From NCBI GenBank assembly GCA_037131735.1, contig JBAXQM010000001.1, forward strand, positions 186,001 through 250,000: a stretch of 64,000 nt of DNA, given 5' to 3'. Source of the DNA: CAIUPE01 sp037131735 (GTDB taxonomy: Bacteria; Pseudomonadota; Alphaproteobacteria; Rhizobiales; Beijerinckiaceae). Below, one piece after another: positions 1 through 8,749 of this stretch. Position 1 is the stretch's first letter. Every line of letters starts with the position of its first letter. Position numbers and translations under genes: made by a program. Under the pieces are notes generated by a model. That model was not told where the DNA came from. It searched no databases and saw only the letters and a program-made list of their open reading frames with translations.

Positions 1-353
1 GCGTCCTCGATTTTAGGTCCGCTCTGTTGGGCGCCCTAACGGCAGAGGCGGTCACCGATCAGGTCCGCGCTCAGCCGGTCGCTCTTCTCTATCGGAACCG
101 CGCCGGGATGCCGCTTCGTCGTTTCGACGGGCCTGAAATCGCCTGGTATGGTGACATGGACCTCTTGCCGCATTTTGCCGGGATCCTGAAGGGTGCCCCA
201 ATTGTTATCGACATCTGGTTTGGCGACCCGTTTCATGCGGATCAGATGACGGATCGAAAAGTCTTAGCACTCACCGCCCGAGATCAAATCCGCGCGGCGC
301 GCGCCCTACTCGCGCGTGGTCGTGACATGCCCTCATCCTGGCCTGTCACCTGA
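1..353 (+). CDS. plsC: 1-acyl-sn-glycerol-3-phosphate acyltransferase, C-terminal part (partial)
   Basis: The reading frame is open from base 3, so the gene starts before the window. The visible part begins with a 'VLDFRSALLG' stretch, which matches the region just after the FPEGT box of PlsC-type acyltransferases. It continues with the family's 'WYGDMDLLPHF' segment and a C-terminal strand ending in 'WFGDPF'. The catalytic HX4D and EGT boxes lie upstream, outside the window. The family acylates lysophosphatidic acid at the inner membrane. The assignment rests only on the C-terminal third; a related lysophospholipid acyltransferase is possible. Confidence 0.7.
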   Translation, partial: VLDFRSALLGALTAEAVTDQVRAQPVALLYRNRAGMPLRRFDGPEIAWYGDMDLLPHFAGILKGAPIVIDIWFGDPFHADQMTDRKVLALTARDQIRAARALLARGRDMPSSWPVT

Positions 354-454
354 ATTTTGTTTTTATTGGCAATCAATTCCGATTATAGAGAGCGTGATCC
401 GTGTTTTATCAGCGATCTTATTTCTTTGAGTGAAAGCGAGACCCAGACCGCCCG

Positions 455-1807
455 ATGACAACCCCCTCCGCAACAAAACGCGTTTTGGTGAAATCTTATG
501 GTTGTCAGATGAATGTCTATGATGCCGAGCGCATGACAGACATTCTTGATGGTCAAGGGTATCAAGCCACCGATAACATCGACAACGCAGATCTGATCAT
601 TTTGAACACCTGCCATATTCGCGAGAAGGCAGCTGATAAAGTGTATTCGGAGCTTGGCCGTCTGCGCGAGTTAAAGGCCGAACGTAAAAACGCAGGCCAA
701 GATTTTAAAATCGTTGTTGCGGGATGTGTCGCGCAAGCCGAAGGCAAACAGATTCTCAGGCGCGAGCCCGCTGTTGATCTAGTTATCGGTCCGCAATCTT
801 ATCAGAATTTACCGGAGCTTTTGGCGAGGAAAAGCAGATCACGACATGTTGACACCGAGTTTCCGGTTGATGATAAATTTAAATCCTTGCCCTCTCCATC
901 TAACGAACGCGCGAAAGCGCGTGGTGTTTCGGCCTTTGTCACGATTCAGGAAGGCTGCGATAAATTCTGCACCTTTTGTGTCGTGCCTTACACGCGAGGA
1001 AGTGAATATTCCCGTCCCGTTGCTGATGTGCTCGCCGAAGTTAAACGGCTAGCCGATGTTGGCATCAGAGAAGTGACGCTGCTTGGCCAAAATGTGAATG
1101 CCTATCATGGACTAGATGAAAGCGGTCAGTCTGCGCCGCTTAGTGAATTGCTAAAACGTGTGAGCGAAATTTCCGGGATCGCGCGCATTCGTTATACAAC
1201 CAGCCATCCTCTCGAGATGGATGAGAGCCTTGCTCACGCTCATCGCGATATTGCTGAAGTGATGCCCTATCTTCATCTGCCCGTTCAATCAGGATCAGAT
1301 AAAATACTTGGCTTGATGAATCGTCGTCACACAATGCGCGATTATCTCGATGCTATTGCGATGATGCGTCGCCAAAGAAATGATATCGTTTTCTCATCAG
1401 ATTTCATCGTTGGCTTTCCCGGCGAGACGGATGAAGATTTTCAAGCCACACTCACTTTGATTGAAGAGGTCGGTTTCGCAAGCGCCTATTCTTTCAAATA
1501 TAGTGTTAGACCGGGAACGCCGGCTGCGGAAATGGATGATCAAATTCCTGAAGATGTGAAAGATCGCCGTCTTCAAATCCTCCAAGCTCTTATTGCCAAA
1601 CAACAAAGGCGCCACCAGGACAGTATGGTCGGCAAGACACTCGACATATTAGTGGAAAGAAAAGGCCGACATCCCGGGCAGGTGGCCGGCAAATCGCCGC
1701 ATCTTCTCGCAGTGGCGTTTGATGCATCCGCTGATTACATTGGTCGTGTTGTCCCAGTCCGAATCACCGATAGTGTGACGAATAGTCTTGTTGGAACGCT
1801 GGTATAA
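455..1807 (+). CDS. miaB: tRNA-2-methylthio-N6-dimethylallyladenosine synthase MiaB
   Basis: Radical-SAM methylthiotransferase that modifies A37 of tRNAs reading UNN codons. At 450 aa it has the usual family length. The N-terminal UPF0004 domain shows 'YGCQMN' and 'NTCHIREKA', whose cysteines hold the auxiliary [4Fe-4S] cluster together with the later 'AGCVAQAEG'. The radical-SAM CxxxCxxC is in 'GCDKFCTFCVVPYTRG'. A TRAM domain follows at about residues 375-450 ('VGKTLDILVERKG'). It leads a tight operon with phoH, ybeY, corC and lnt, which is the usual alphaproteobacterial order. Confidence 0.97.
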   Translation: MTTPSATKRVLVKSYGCQMNVYDAERMTDILDGQGYQATDNIDNADLIILNTCHIREKAADKVYSELGRLRELKAERKNAGQDFKIVVAGCVAQAEGKQILRREPAVDLVIGPQSYQNLPELLARKSRSRHVDTEFPVDDKFKSLPSPSNERAKARGVSAFVTIQEGCDKFCTFCVVPYTRGSEYSRPVADVLAEVKRLADVGIREVTLLGQNVNAYHGLDESGQSAPLSELLKRVSEISGIARIRYTTSHPLEMDESLAHAHRDIAEVMPYLHLPVQSGSDKILGLMNRRHTMRDYLDAIAMMRRQRNDIVFSSDFIVGFPGETDEDFQATLTLIEEVGFASAYSFKYSVRPGTPAAEMDDQIPEDVKDRRLQILQALIAKQQRRHQDSMVGKTLDILVERKGRHPGQVAGKSPHLLAVAFDASADYIGRVVPVRITDSVTNSLVGTLV

Positions 1808-1868
1808 CAAATTTACGATCAAAAATGTTTTTTTAGGGCGGAATGGTCATGGCGAACAGGAGTTTCTC

Positions 1869-2906
1869 GTGAGAGGCAGCGAAGGCGCAGCGCGTTTTCT
1901 CGAAGTGTCCCGTAAGCAGGGCTTGCTTGAAACAGTCGATGTTCGACTCTCTCTCAATGATAACCGTGTCGCCGGATTGGTCTTTGGCCATTTCGATCAA
2001 AACCTTACCCATCTTGAACAGCGTTTGGGTATTCAGGCTGTCGCGAATGGTAATCAGGTGATTTTGAAGGGCCCTCCTGAAAAAGCTGAACAAGCGCGTT
2101 TCGTTCTTGAGAAAATGAATGAACGCGTCCGCGCCGGCCTTTCAATCCAAAAAGGCGATATCGATGGCGCAATCGAAGAGGCGGCGGCACAAGGGTCGTT
2201 ATTTCCCGGCAGTCCGGCCGTTACACCTGAAAAATTATCCTTCGATGAAATTGTAACGCGTCGGAAGCGGGTGAAAGCCCGCAATGCTGCACAGCATATT
2301 TATTTGAAAGCGCTTAAAGAGCATGAGCTCGTTTTCGCTGAAGGTCCGGCAGGAACCGGTAAAACATGGCTAGCCGTCGGCTATGCCGTACAATTGATTG
2401 AGCAAGGATTGGTTGAGCGTCTTATTCTTTCGCGCCCTGCTGTTGAAGCGGGCGAGCGTTTGGGATTTCTCCCCGGCGATATGCGCGAGAAGGTCGATCC
2501 CTATCTGCGTCCCATTTATGACGCGCTCTATGATTTCATGGAATCACGCCATGTCGAGCGGGGCTTGCAAACCGGCATGATCGAGATCGCGCCTTTGGCT
2601 TTTATGCGTGGGCGCACATTGACCAACGCCATCGTTTTGCTTGACGAAGCGCAAAACACCACATCCATGCAGATGAAAATGGTTCTGACACGATTGGGTG
2701 AAGGGTCACGTATGATTGTAACGGGCGATCCGTCGCAAATCGATTTACCCACCGGCCAGAAATCAGGTCTCGTTGAAGCGAGCCGTATTCTGACAGGCGT
2801 GGAAGGTATTGCGCGGGTTAAATTCGCGGACACGGATGTGGTTCGTCACGATCTTGTCCGTCGCATTGTCACAGCCTATGACCGCGATAGCCAGCAAGGG
2901 TCATAA
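1869..2906 (+). CDS. ybeZ: PhoH-like ATPase (YbeZ)
   Basis: P-loop ATPase of the PhoH family, thought to act in RNA metabolism with the neighbouring YbeY endonuclease. It has an N-terminal KH-like part, a Walker A 'GPAGTGKTWLA' and a Walker B 'VLLDEAQNTT'. The frame stays open back to a TTG at 1788 inside miaB. I prefer the GTG at 1869 because an AGGAG lies eight bases upstream and the N terminus then has family length. That start lies about 60 bp past the miaB stop. The start is uncertain; the family is not. Confidence 0.9.
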   Translation: MRGSEGAARFLEVSRKQGLLETVDVRLSLNDNRVAGLVFGHFDQNLTHLEQRLGIQAVANGNQVILKGPPEKAEQARFVLEKMNERVRAGLSIQKGDIDGAIEEAAAQGSLFPGSPAVTPEKLSFDEIVTRRKRVKARNAAQHIYLKALKEHELVFAEGPAGTGKTWLAVGYAVQLIEQGLVERLILSRPAVEAGERLGFLPGDMREKVDPYLRPIYDALYDFMESRHVERGLQTGMIEIAPLAFMRGRTLTNAIVLLDEAQNTTSMQMKMVLTRLGEGSRMIVTGDPSQIDLPTGQKSGLVEASRILTGVEGIARVKFADTDVVRHDLVRRIVTAYDRDSQQGS

Positions 2907-2916
2907 GTTCATTCCA

Positions 2917-3426
2917 ATGAACACGATTTATCCTGATATTGAACAAGAGAGCGCGCTTTGGGATGAATTTCCCGATGCCGAGCCTCTTGCTGAACGTGCG
3001 CTTCAGATTGCCGGGCAAAAGCTTGGCGATCAATTTCGTGATGGCGTCGAGCTTTCCATTCTTCTCTCAGACGACGAACATATTCGGTCCGTCAATCAGG
3101 AATGGCGCGGAATAGATAAACCTACAAATGTGTTGTCTTTTCCGTCTGTTGCCCGAGAGAAGATCGCTTCAGCGCCCTTTTTAGGTGACATCATTATCGC
3201 TTTTGAAACAGTTAAGCGCGAAGCTGAGGTGGAACACAAAGCTTTTGCGGATCATTTCACTCATCTTATTCTTCACGGATTTTTACATCTTCTTGGTTAT
3301 GATCATGAAAATGATAAAGATGCAGAAATTATGGAATCGCTTGAAACTGAACTTCTTGCCGAATTAAATATTCCTGATCCTTATAATGACGCCCGCATCG
3401 TTGATCCGAATGGAGCCGCTCTGTGA
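2917..3426 (+). CDS. ybeY: Endoribonuclease YbeY (rRNA maturation factor)
   Basis: Single-strand-specific metalloendoribonuclease for 16S rRNA 3' maturation and 70S quality control. The zinc site H-x3-H-x5-H is seen in 'LHGFLHLLGYDHEND', and the family's 'NxxWRGIDKPTNVLSFP' segment is present. The frame extends upstream to 2809, but the ATG at 2917, ten bases after the phoH stop, gives the normal length of about 169 aa and is the better start. Its last codons overlap the start of the corC-like gene by four bases, which implies translational coupling. Confidence 0.95.
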   Translation: MNTIYPDIEQESALWDEFPDAEPLAERALQIAGQKLGDQFRDGVELSILLSDDEHIRSVNQEWRGIDKPTNVLSFPSVAREKIASAPFLGDIIIAFETVKREAEVEHKAFADHFTHLILHGFLHLLGYDHENDKDAEIMESLETELLAELNIPDPYNDARIVDPNGAAL

Positions 3427-4466
3427 GCGATAAAATGTCATCCTCTAACGGTCTTTCCGATAACGCGTCTGAGGATATTAAACAGGGTTTGATATCCCGT
3501 ATATTGGGAGCTGTCGGCTTGCGTTCTGCACCGTCAATTCGTGAAGATATTGAAGATGCCTTGGCAGAGTCGGACGTTGGCGCCGAACTCTCCCAACGTG
3601 AACGCGATATGCTGAAGAATGTTCTTGGCTTTCGCGCGAAGCGCGTCAACGACATTATGGTTCCTCGCGCTGATATTATTGCGGTGCCTCTTGAGATCTC
3701 ACTTGGAGATCTTTTGCGCGTTTTTAGAACGGCAGGTCACTCTCGTTTGCCTGTTTATAACGACACGCTCGATGATCCCCGCGGCATGATTCATTTGCGC
3801 GACTTTGTTGATTTTATATCTGAACGCGCCGAACAAGATGCCGGTGCGCGTAGGCGGAAGCTATCGGTCGAAAAACTCGATCTGGCTCGGCTTGATCTCT
3901 CTATGCCGCTTTCGGCGGCTAAAATTCTGAGACCCGTCCTCTTTGCGCCGCCTTCCATGCAGGCGCTCGATCTTCTCGTTAAAATGCAGTCGACCCGCAC
4001 TCATATGGCACTCGTCATTGACGAATATGGTGGAACAGACGGCTTGGTTTCTATCGAGGATCTTGTCGAGATCGTTGTTGGCGACATTGAAGACGAGCAT
4101 GATCTCGAAGAGAGCGCGACGATTGTAAAGGGTAGCGACGGCTCGATGATTGTCGACGGCCGTGCCGGCCTACCGGAAGTGAGTTTGGCTCTGGGGGTAG
4201 ATTTTTCTCGCGATGATGAAGTTGAGGAAATTGAAACGATTGGTGGCTTCGTAGGGTTTCTTGCGGGTCGTGTACCTATTCGCGGCGAGATCATTACGGG
4301 CGTTGAAAATCTTGAATTTGAAGTACTTGATGCTGATCCCCGTCGCGTTAAGCGGTTAAGAATTACGAGGCGTGTTGTTGAAGAAACCTCACAAAAGCCG
4401 ACGCGTCGCCGCAAGTCAAAAGACGAGGATGATAATTCGTCGGCCAATGGTTCGTCGGACTCTTGA
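3423..4466 (+). CDS. corC: CorC/HlyC-family CBS-domain protein
   Basis: GTG start overlapping the ybeY stop. This 347-aa protein has a lead segment with 'FRAKRVNDIMVPRADIIAVP', then a CBS pair at about residues 70-215. The second CBS holds 'MALVIDEYGGTDGLVSIEDLVEEIVG'-type sequence (key residues D-E-Y-G-G-T at about 200). A C-terminal CorC_HlyC domain follows ('DGRAGLPEVSLALG'). No membrane segments are seen, so this is the short soluble CorC type. The link to Mg/Co efflux is known for the family. The C-terminal tail is basic and low in complexity. Confidence 0.9.
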   Translation: MSDKMSSSNGLSDNASEDIKQGLISRILGAVGLRSAPSIREDIEDALAESDVGAELSQRERDMLKNVLGFRAKRVNDIMVPRADIIAVPLEISLGDLLRVFRTAGHSRLPVYNDTLDDPRGMIHLRDFVDFISERAEQDAGARRRKLSVEKLDLARLDLSMPLSAAKILRPVLFAPPSMQALDLLVKMQSTRTHMALVIDEYGGTDGLVSIEDLVEIVVGDIEDEHDLEESATIVKGSDGSMIVDGRAGLPEVSLALGVDFSRDDEVEEIETIGGFVGFLAGRVPIRGEIITGVENLEFEVLDADPRRVKRLRITRRVVEETSQKPTRRRKSKDEDDNSSANGSSDS

Positions 4467-6076
4467 TATTGTTGGCCTACTTCAATTGGATGAGGCAGTC
4501 AGCGCCACGTTGGGATAGTCTTCTTTTTCTATCCGGAGCCGTTGGCGCGCTTAGTTTACCGCCTTTTGGATTATGGTTGTTTTTCTTGTTACCGATGACT
4601 ATGGCGATCTTTCGTCTTGATCATTGTGAATCAATCAAACAAGCTTTTTTATCCGGGTGGTGTCTCGGCTTCGGCTATTTTCTGGCAGGGCTCTGGTGGA
4701 TTGGCTCGGCCTTTTTGGTCGAGTCGCAGTTTATTTGGGTAATACCTTTTGCCATTGTGGGATTGCCCGCTGTCCTCGCATTTTTCTTCGCAACGGCATT
4801 TGCCTTGTCATTCTATTTTTGGCGCACTGGCATTTCGCGGATTCTGATTTTTTCACTCACTTTGACAATAACAGAATTGTTGCGTGGCGAGGTTCTTTCA
4901 GGATTTCCTTGGAATGCCATTGGCATGATTTGGGGCAGTTCGCTTGAGTTATCTCAAATCGCTTCGATCTTTGGATTACATGGCTTAAATTTTCTTGCGG
5001 TGTTTTTATTCTCTTTGCCTTCGCTGTTTTTTGCTGAAGGGAAAAAAACGTTACGCCCTATTGGGCCGATTATCTTCATTATTGGTGTTACATCACTCTA
5101 TCTATTTGGATTTCATCGTTTGAACACGCCACAAAGTGAAGTGGTACCTGGTGTGCGAATTCGGATTATGCAACCGGCCGTCGCCCAAGATGAAAAATTT
5201 GACAAGGAATATTCTGCGCGCATTCTAACAAACTATCTATCGCTGAGCTCTCGCGGATCATATCCTTCTGCAGACGGAATGAATGGCATTACTCATCTTA
5301 TCTGGCCCGAGACCGCCTTTCCTTTTCTTTTGGATCGTTCACCTAAAGCACGGGAAGAAATCAGTCGAATCCTTCCAAAAGGTACGGTCTTATTGACGGG
5401 CGCCGTGAGGGCCGAAGACAAGCCCGATAAATCGGGACGATTTTATTTTAATTCGATTCAAGTACTCGATGATTTGGGCGCAATAACCGCTTCGGCGGAT
5501 AAAGTTCATCTCGTGCCTTTCGGAGAATATCTACCCTTTGAGGGTATGATTGATTTTTTCGGATTGCGAGAATTCATCACAGCCCCAGGAGGCTTCGTGG
5601 CGGCAGAAAAGCGACAGGCTCTGTCAGTCGCGCGTTGGCCTCAGACTCTACCGTTGATTTGCTATGAAGCAATTTTCCCTGAGCTAAGCCATTTAGCCAA
5701 TGGTGAGCGTCCGGGCGTCTTATTAAATGTAACGAATGATGCCTGGTTTGGATTAACGCCTGGACCTTATCAACATTTCGCGCAGGCACGACTACGGGCC
5801 ATTGAGCAAGGCATCCCGCTCATTCGAGCCGCGAATAATGGAATATCGGCAATTATTGATCCTTATGGGCGGGAGCGCGGTCGTATCGAGCTCGGCGAGC
5901 GGGGTATAATCGATGGTGATTTACCAAAAGCTCTTCCAGAGACTGTTTATTCTCGCATAGCGGGAGGCCCCTTTTCAGCTCTGTCGCTTTTTATGGGATT
6001 GATCGGCATCCTGTTTACGCTAGGTCAAATAACACCTAGACGGGTAAGTTCCATTAGTGCAACCTCTGATCGCTAG
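4463..6076 (+). CDS. lnt: Apolipoprotein N-acyltransferase Lnt
   Basis: Integral inner-membrane enzyme that N-acylates the lipoprotein amino-terminal cysteine. At 537 aa it has a hydrophobic N-terminal half (about six membrane segments to residue 215) and a periplasmic nitrilase-like half. The catalytic triad is visible: Glu in 'WPETAFPFLL', Lys in 'DKVHLVPFGEYLPF' and Cys in 'LICYEAIFPEL'. A TTG at 4463 overlaps the end of the corC-like gene by four bases; an ATG at 4490 is a possible alternative. A last membrane helix is present near the C terminus. Confidence 0.96.
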   Translation: MILLAYFNWMRQSAPRWDSLLFLSGAVGALSLPPFGLWLFFLLPMTMAIFRLDHCESIKQAFLSGWCLGFGYFLAGLWWIGSAFLVESQFIWVIPFAIVGLPAVLAFFFATAFALSFYFWRTGISRILIFSLTLTITELLRGEVLSGFPWNAIGMIWGSSLELSQIASIFGLHGLNFLAVFLFSLPSLFFAEGKKTLRPIGPIIFIIGVTSLYLFGFHRLNTPQSEVVPGVRIRIMQPAVAQDEKFDKEYSARILTNYLSLSSRGSYPSADGMNGITHLIWPETAFPFLLDRSPKAREEISRILPKGTVLLTGAVRAEDKPDKSGRFYFNSIQVLDDLGAITASADKVHLVPFGEYLPFEGMIDFFGLREFITAPGGFVAAEKRQALSVARWPQTLPLICYEAIFPELSHLANGERPGVLLNVTNDAWFGLTPGPYQHFAQARLRAIEQGIPLIRAANNGISAIIDPYGRERGRIELGERGIIDGDLPKALPETVYSRIAGGPFSALSLFMGLIGILFTLGQITPRRVSSISATSDR

Positions 6077-6302
6077 ATTGGATGTAAATTATACTGTTCA
6101 CTCGTCAGGGTTGATTTGTTCTCAGAATTGTTCCGGCGATTTCGTGGGAATGATCTTGTGTTGATCCTGACAAACTTAGGCGAGTGGAGCGGATATATTT
6201 TTCGATCCGTCGTCTGATTGGTCCAAGGTCAATTCCACCCGGCAGATCGGTTTGGCGCTTGAATCAGTGAGGTCTATTTTGCAAGAAGATTCGGGATCCC
6301 CT

Positions 6303-6722
6303 GTGGTTAAGAAGACACCCAATCCGGTCGATCGGCATGTTGGCTCTCGCGTGAGAATGCGCCGCATTCTTTTGGGCATGAGCCAGGAAAAGCTCGGCGA
6401 GCAATTGCAGCTGACGTTCCAGCAAATCCAGAAATATGAAAAGGGAATGAACCGGATCGGCGCAAGTCGACTGCAACAGATCTCTCGAATATTGGGCGTC
6501 CCCGTCGAATATTTTTTTGAAGGTGCTCCGCAACTAAGCGATCGGCCTCCGGTGGAAAATGGCTTTAACGATCAGGGCGACGCGACATATGTGGCGGATT
6601 TTCTGGCTACCAATGAAGGCGTTCAGCTCAACCGTGCCTTTTTAAAAATTAAGGATGCGAAATTGCGCCGTCGCGTCGTCGAATTGGTAACTGCAATCGC
6701 AGGCGATGAGATTGCGGCTTGA
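6303..6722 (+). CDS. XRE-family helix-turn-helix regulator
   Basis: Small cytoplasmic DNA-binding protein. After 'NPVDRHVGSRVRMRR' it shows a Cro/CI-type HTH ('LLGMSQEKLGEQLQLTFQQIQKYEKG') and then 'VPVEYFFEG'. This class is common in Alphaproteobacteria, often just before metK as here. I chose GTG at 6303, which gives the N terminus VVKKTPNPVD usual for this class; a TTG at 6252 is in frame. The C-terminal half contains a region similar to the dimerisation tail of these regulators. Targets are not evident from the sequence. Confidence 0.85.
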   Translation: MVKKTPNPVDRHVGSRVRMRRILLGMSQEKLGEQLQLTFQQIQKYEKGMNRIGASRLQQISRILGVPVEYFFEGAPQLSDRPPVENGFNDQGDATYVADFLATNEGVQLNRAFLKIKDAKLRRRVVELVTAIAGDEIAA

Positions 6723-6766
6723 ATAAAGAACGATTTCGTTCGTTTTTTAAAACGCGTTCTTTATTT
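6721..6766 (+). terminator. Long inverted repeat between the XRE gene and metK
   Basis: The arms GAATAAAGAACG (6721-6732) and CGTTCTTTATTT (6755-6766) pair over 11 of 12 bases around a 22-base loop. The loop itself contains a CGTTTT/AAAACG self-complementary stretch. It starts at the XRE stop codon. It may end that transcript, or serve as an operator or leader element for metK, which starts 91 bases further on. No clean T-run follows, so the terminator call is tentative. Confidence 0.45.
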
Positions 6767-6857
6767 CAGCTTGACTTATAGAATCCCACCTGCCACGGAG
6801 ACGCGAAGAGGGTCGTTTTTGCGCCCTTGATTTCGCGCCAGTTTCCGGAGGCATACA

Positions 6858-8060
6858 GTGGCCCGTTCCGATTATTTTTTTACAAGTGAATCCGTTTCAG
6901 AAGGTCATCCCGATAAGGTTTGTGACCGGATTTCCGACGAAATCGTTGATCTTTTTTATCGTGAAGGTCCGAAGTCGGGCATCAGCGAGTGGGACATCCG
7001 CGCTGCATGCGAAACATTGGCAACCACGAACAAGGTCGTCATCGCTGGCGAAACGCGCGGACCTTCAACCGTGACCAAGGACTGGATTGCTCACACGGCT
7101 CGTATGGCGATCCGAGATATTGGATATGAGCAAGACGGCTTCCATTGGGATCACGCCGATATTGAAGTTCTCTTGCATGGCCAATCGGCTGATATTGCGC
7201 AGGGCGTTGATGCACGTCAGCCAACCAATCAGGAAGAAGGCGCGGGCGACCAAGGCATCATGTTTGGTTATGCTTGCCGCGAAACCGAAGATCTCATGCC
7301 GGCACCGATTTATTATGCGCATAAAATTCTGCGCCTGATTTCGGAAGCGCGTCATTCGAACAAAGAAAAAGTGCTCGGTCCCGATTCAAAGAGCCAGGTC
7401 ACCATCCGCTATGCCGGCGGTAAGCCGGTTGGCGTGACACAGATCGTTGTCTCGCATCAGCATTTGATTGAATCCATGTCATCTCATCAGGTGCGCGAGC
7501 TAGTGGAACCTTATGTTCGCAAGGCGCTGCCTGAAGGTTGGATCAGCAAGGACACCGTCTGGCACATCAACCCAACCGGCAAATTCTTCATCGGGGGCCC
7601 CGATGGTGACTCGGGCCTGACCGGCCGCAAAATCATCGTCGACACTTATGGTGGTGCTGCCCCGCATGGCGGCGGTGCATTTTCCGGCAAAGATCCGACA
7701 AAGGTTGACCGTTCTGCCGCTTACGCTGCGCGCTACCTCGCAAAGAATGTTGTCGCGTCTGGCGTTGCTGACCGCTGCACGATCCAATTGTCTTATGCGA
7801 TTGGCGTCGCGCGCCCGCTTTCGATCTATGCCGATTTCCACGGCACGGGTCAGGTTGATGAAGCCAAGATCGAGCAGATTTTTGAGGCGGGCGACGTTAT
7901 GGATTTGACCCCGCGTGGTATCCGCAAGCATCTCGATCTCAATAAGCCGATTTATGCGCGGACATCGTCTTATGGCCATTTCGGGCGCAAGCCCGAGGCA
8001 GATGGCGGCTTTTCTTGGGAAAAGACGGATATTGCCGACGCCATCAAGAAGCGCCTTTGA
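6858..8060 (+). CDS. metK: S-adenosylmethionine synthase
   Basis: Makes SAM from methionine and ATP. At 400 aa it has the three-domain family layout: 'FTSESVSEGHPDKVCD' at the N terminus, the hexapeptide-type 'GAGDQGIMFGYA', and the P-loop-like 'GGGAFSGKDPTKVDRSAAY'. The GTG start is preceded by CCGGAGG at a good distance. The overlap with trmB downstream (TTG inside the stop region) suggests one transcript. The leader of about 130 bases was inspected by eye for SAM riboswitch consensus and none was recognised. Confidence 0.97.
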   Translation: MARSDYFFTSESVSEGHPDKVCDRISDEIVDLFYREGPKSGISEWDIRAACETLATTNKVVIAGETRGPSTVTKDWIAHTARMAIRDIGYEQDGFHWDHADIEVLLHGQSADIAQGVDARQPTNQEEGAGDQGIMFGYACRETEDLMPAPIYYAHKILRLISEARHSNKEKVLGPDSKSQVTIRYAGGKPVGVTQIVVSHQHLIESMSSHQVRELVEPYVRKALPEGWISKDTVWHINPTGKFFIGGPDGDSGLTGRKIIVDTYGGAAPHGGGAFSGKDPTKVDRSAAYAARYLAKNVVASGVADRCTIQLSYAIGVARPLSIYADFHGTGQVDEAKIEQIFEAGDVMDLTPRGIRKHLDLNKPIYARTSSYGHFGRKPEADGGFSWEKTDIADAIKKRL

Positions 8061-8749
8061 GCCCTGACGCGAGCGAGCGGCCGGATCGCGCCTTTTTCGG
8101 GCGCCGGAAAGGCAAGCGCCTCACGGATACAAGAGGCGGTCTCATCGACCGCCTCTTGCCGCATCTGCGTGTGCCTTTATCGGACGGGTTAAATCCGACC
8201 TCATTATTCTCGGTGCCGATGACGTCTTTGGCGCTCGAAATAGGCTTTGGCGGCGGCGAGCATCTTCTTCATCAGGCCCGCCTAAATCCTCAAACCGGCT
8301 TTATTGGTTGCGAGCCCTTCGTCAACGGTATGGCCAAGATGGTCGCGGCGATTGAGAACGAAAACATCGAAAATATCAGAGTCTTCGACTCCGACGCGGT
8401 CGAATTGTTGAAAGCTCTCGCCCCCGCCGTCTTCGACCGGATCTTTATTCTTTATCCCGATCCCTGGCCCAAGCGGCGTCAGAACAAAAGGCGGTTTATC
8501 TCAGATTTGACGGTCGATCTCTTAGGAAAAACGCTCAAATCCGGTGGTGAACTGCGCTTTGCGACCGATATTGATCATTATGCAGGGTGGGCCTTGGCTC
8601 ATTTATTAAAGTCTCGAGACTTTAACTGGACTGCAGAAGGCTCGGATGATTGGCGAAAGCCTTGGCCGGAATGGATACAGACCCGCTATGAGGCAAAAGC
8701 ACGCCGCGAAGGACGTCTGTCTTCTTATCTTAGCTTTGAACGCCGCTAA
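8057..8749 (+). CDS. trmB: tRNA (guanine-N7-)-methyltransferase TrmB
   Basis: SAM-dependent methyltransferase that makes m7G46 in tRNA. It shows 'FFGRRKGKRL' near the N terminus, the SAM-binding 'ALEIGFGGGEHLLHQA', the family hallmark 'LYPDPWPKRRQNKRRF', and 'TRYEAKARREGR' near the end. The TTG at 8057 overlaps the metK stop and gives the normal length; an in-frame TTG at 8015 would add an unlikely leader. The 3' end overlaps the convergent DUF2336 gene by four bases. Confidence 0.95.
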   Translation: MSPDASERPDRAFFGRRKGKRLTDTRGGLIDRLLPHLRVPLSDGLNPTSLFSVPMTSLALEIGFGGGEHLLHQARLNPQTGFIGCEPFVNGMAKMVAAIENENIENIRVFDSDAVELLKALAPAVFDRIFILYPDPWPKRRQNKRRFISDLTVDLLGKTLKSGGELRFATDIDHYAGWALAHLLKSRDFNWTAEGSDDWRKPWPEWIQTRYEAKARREGRLSSYLSFERR

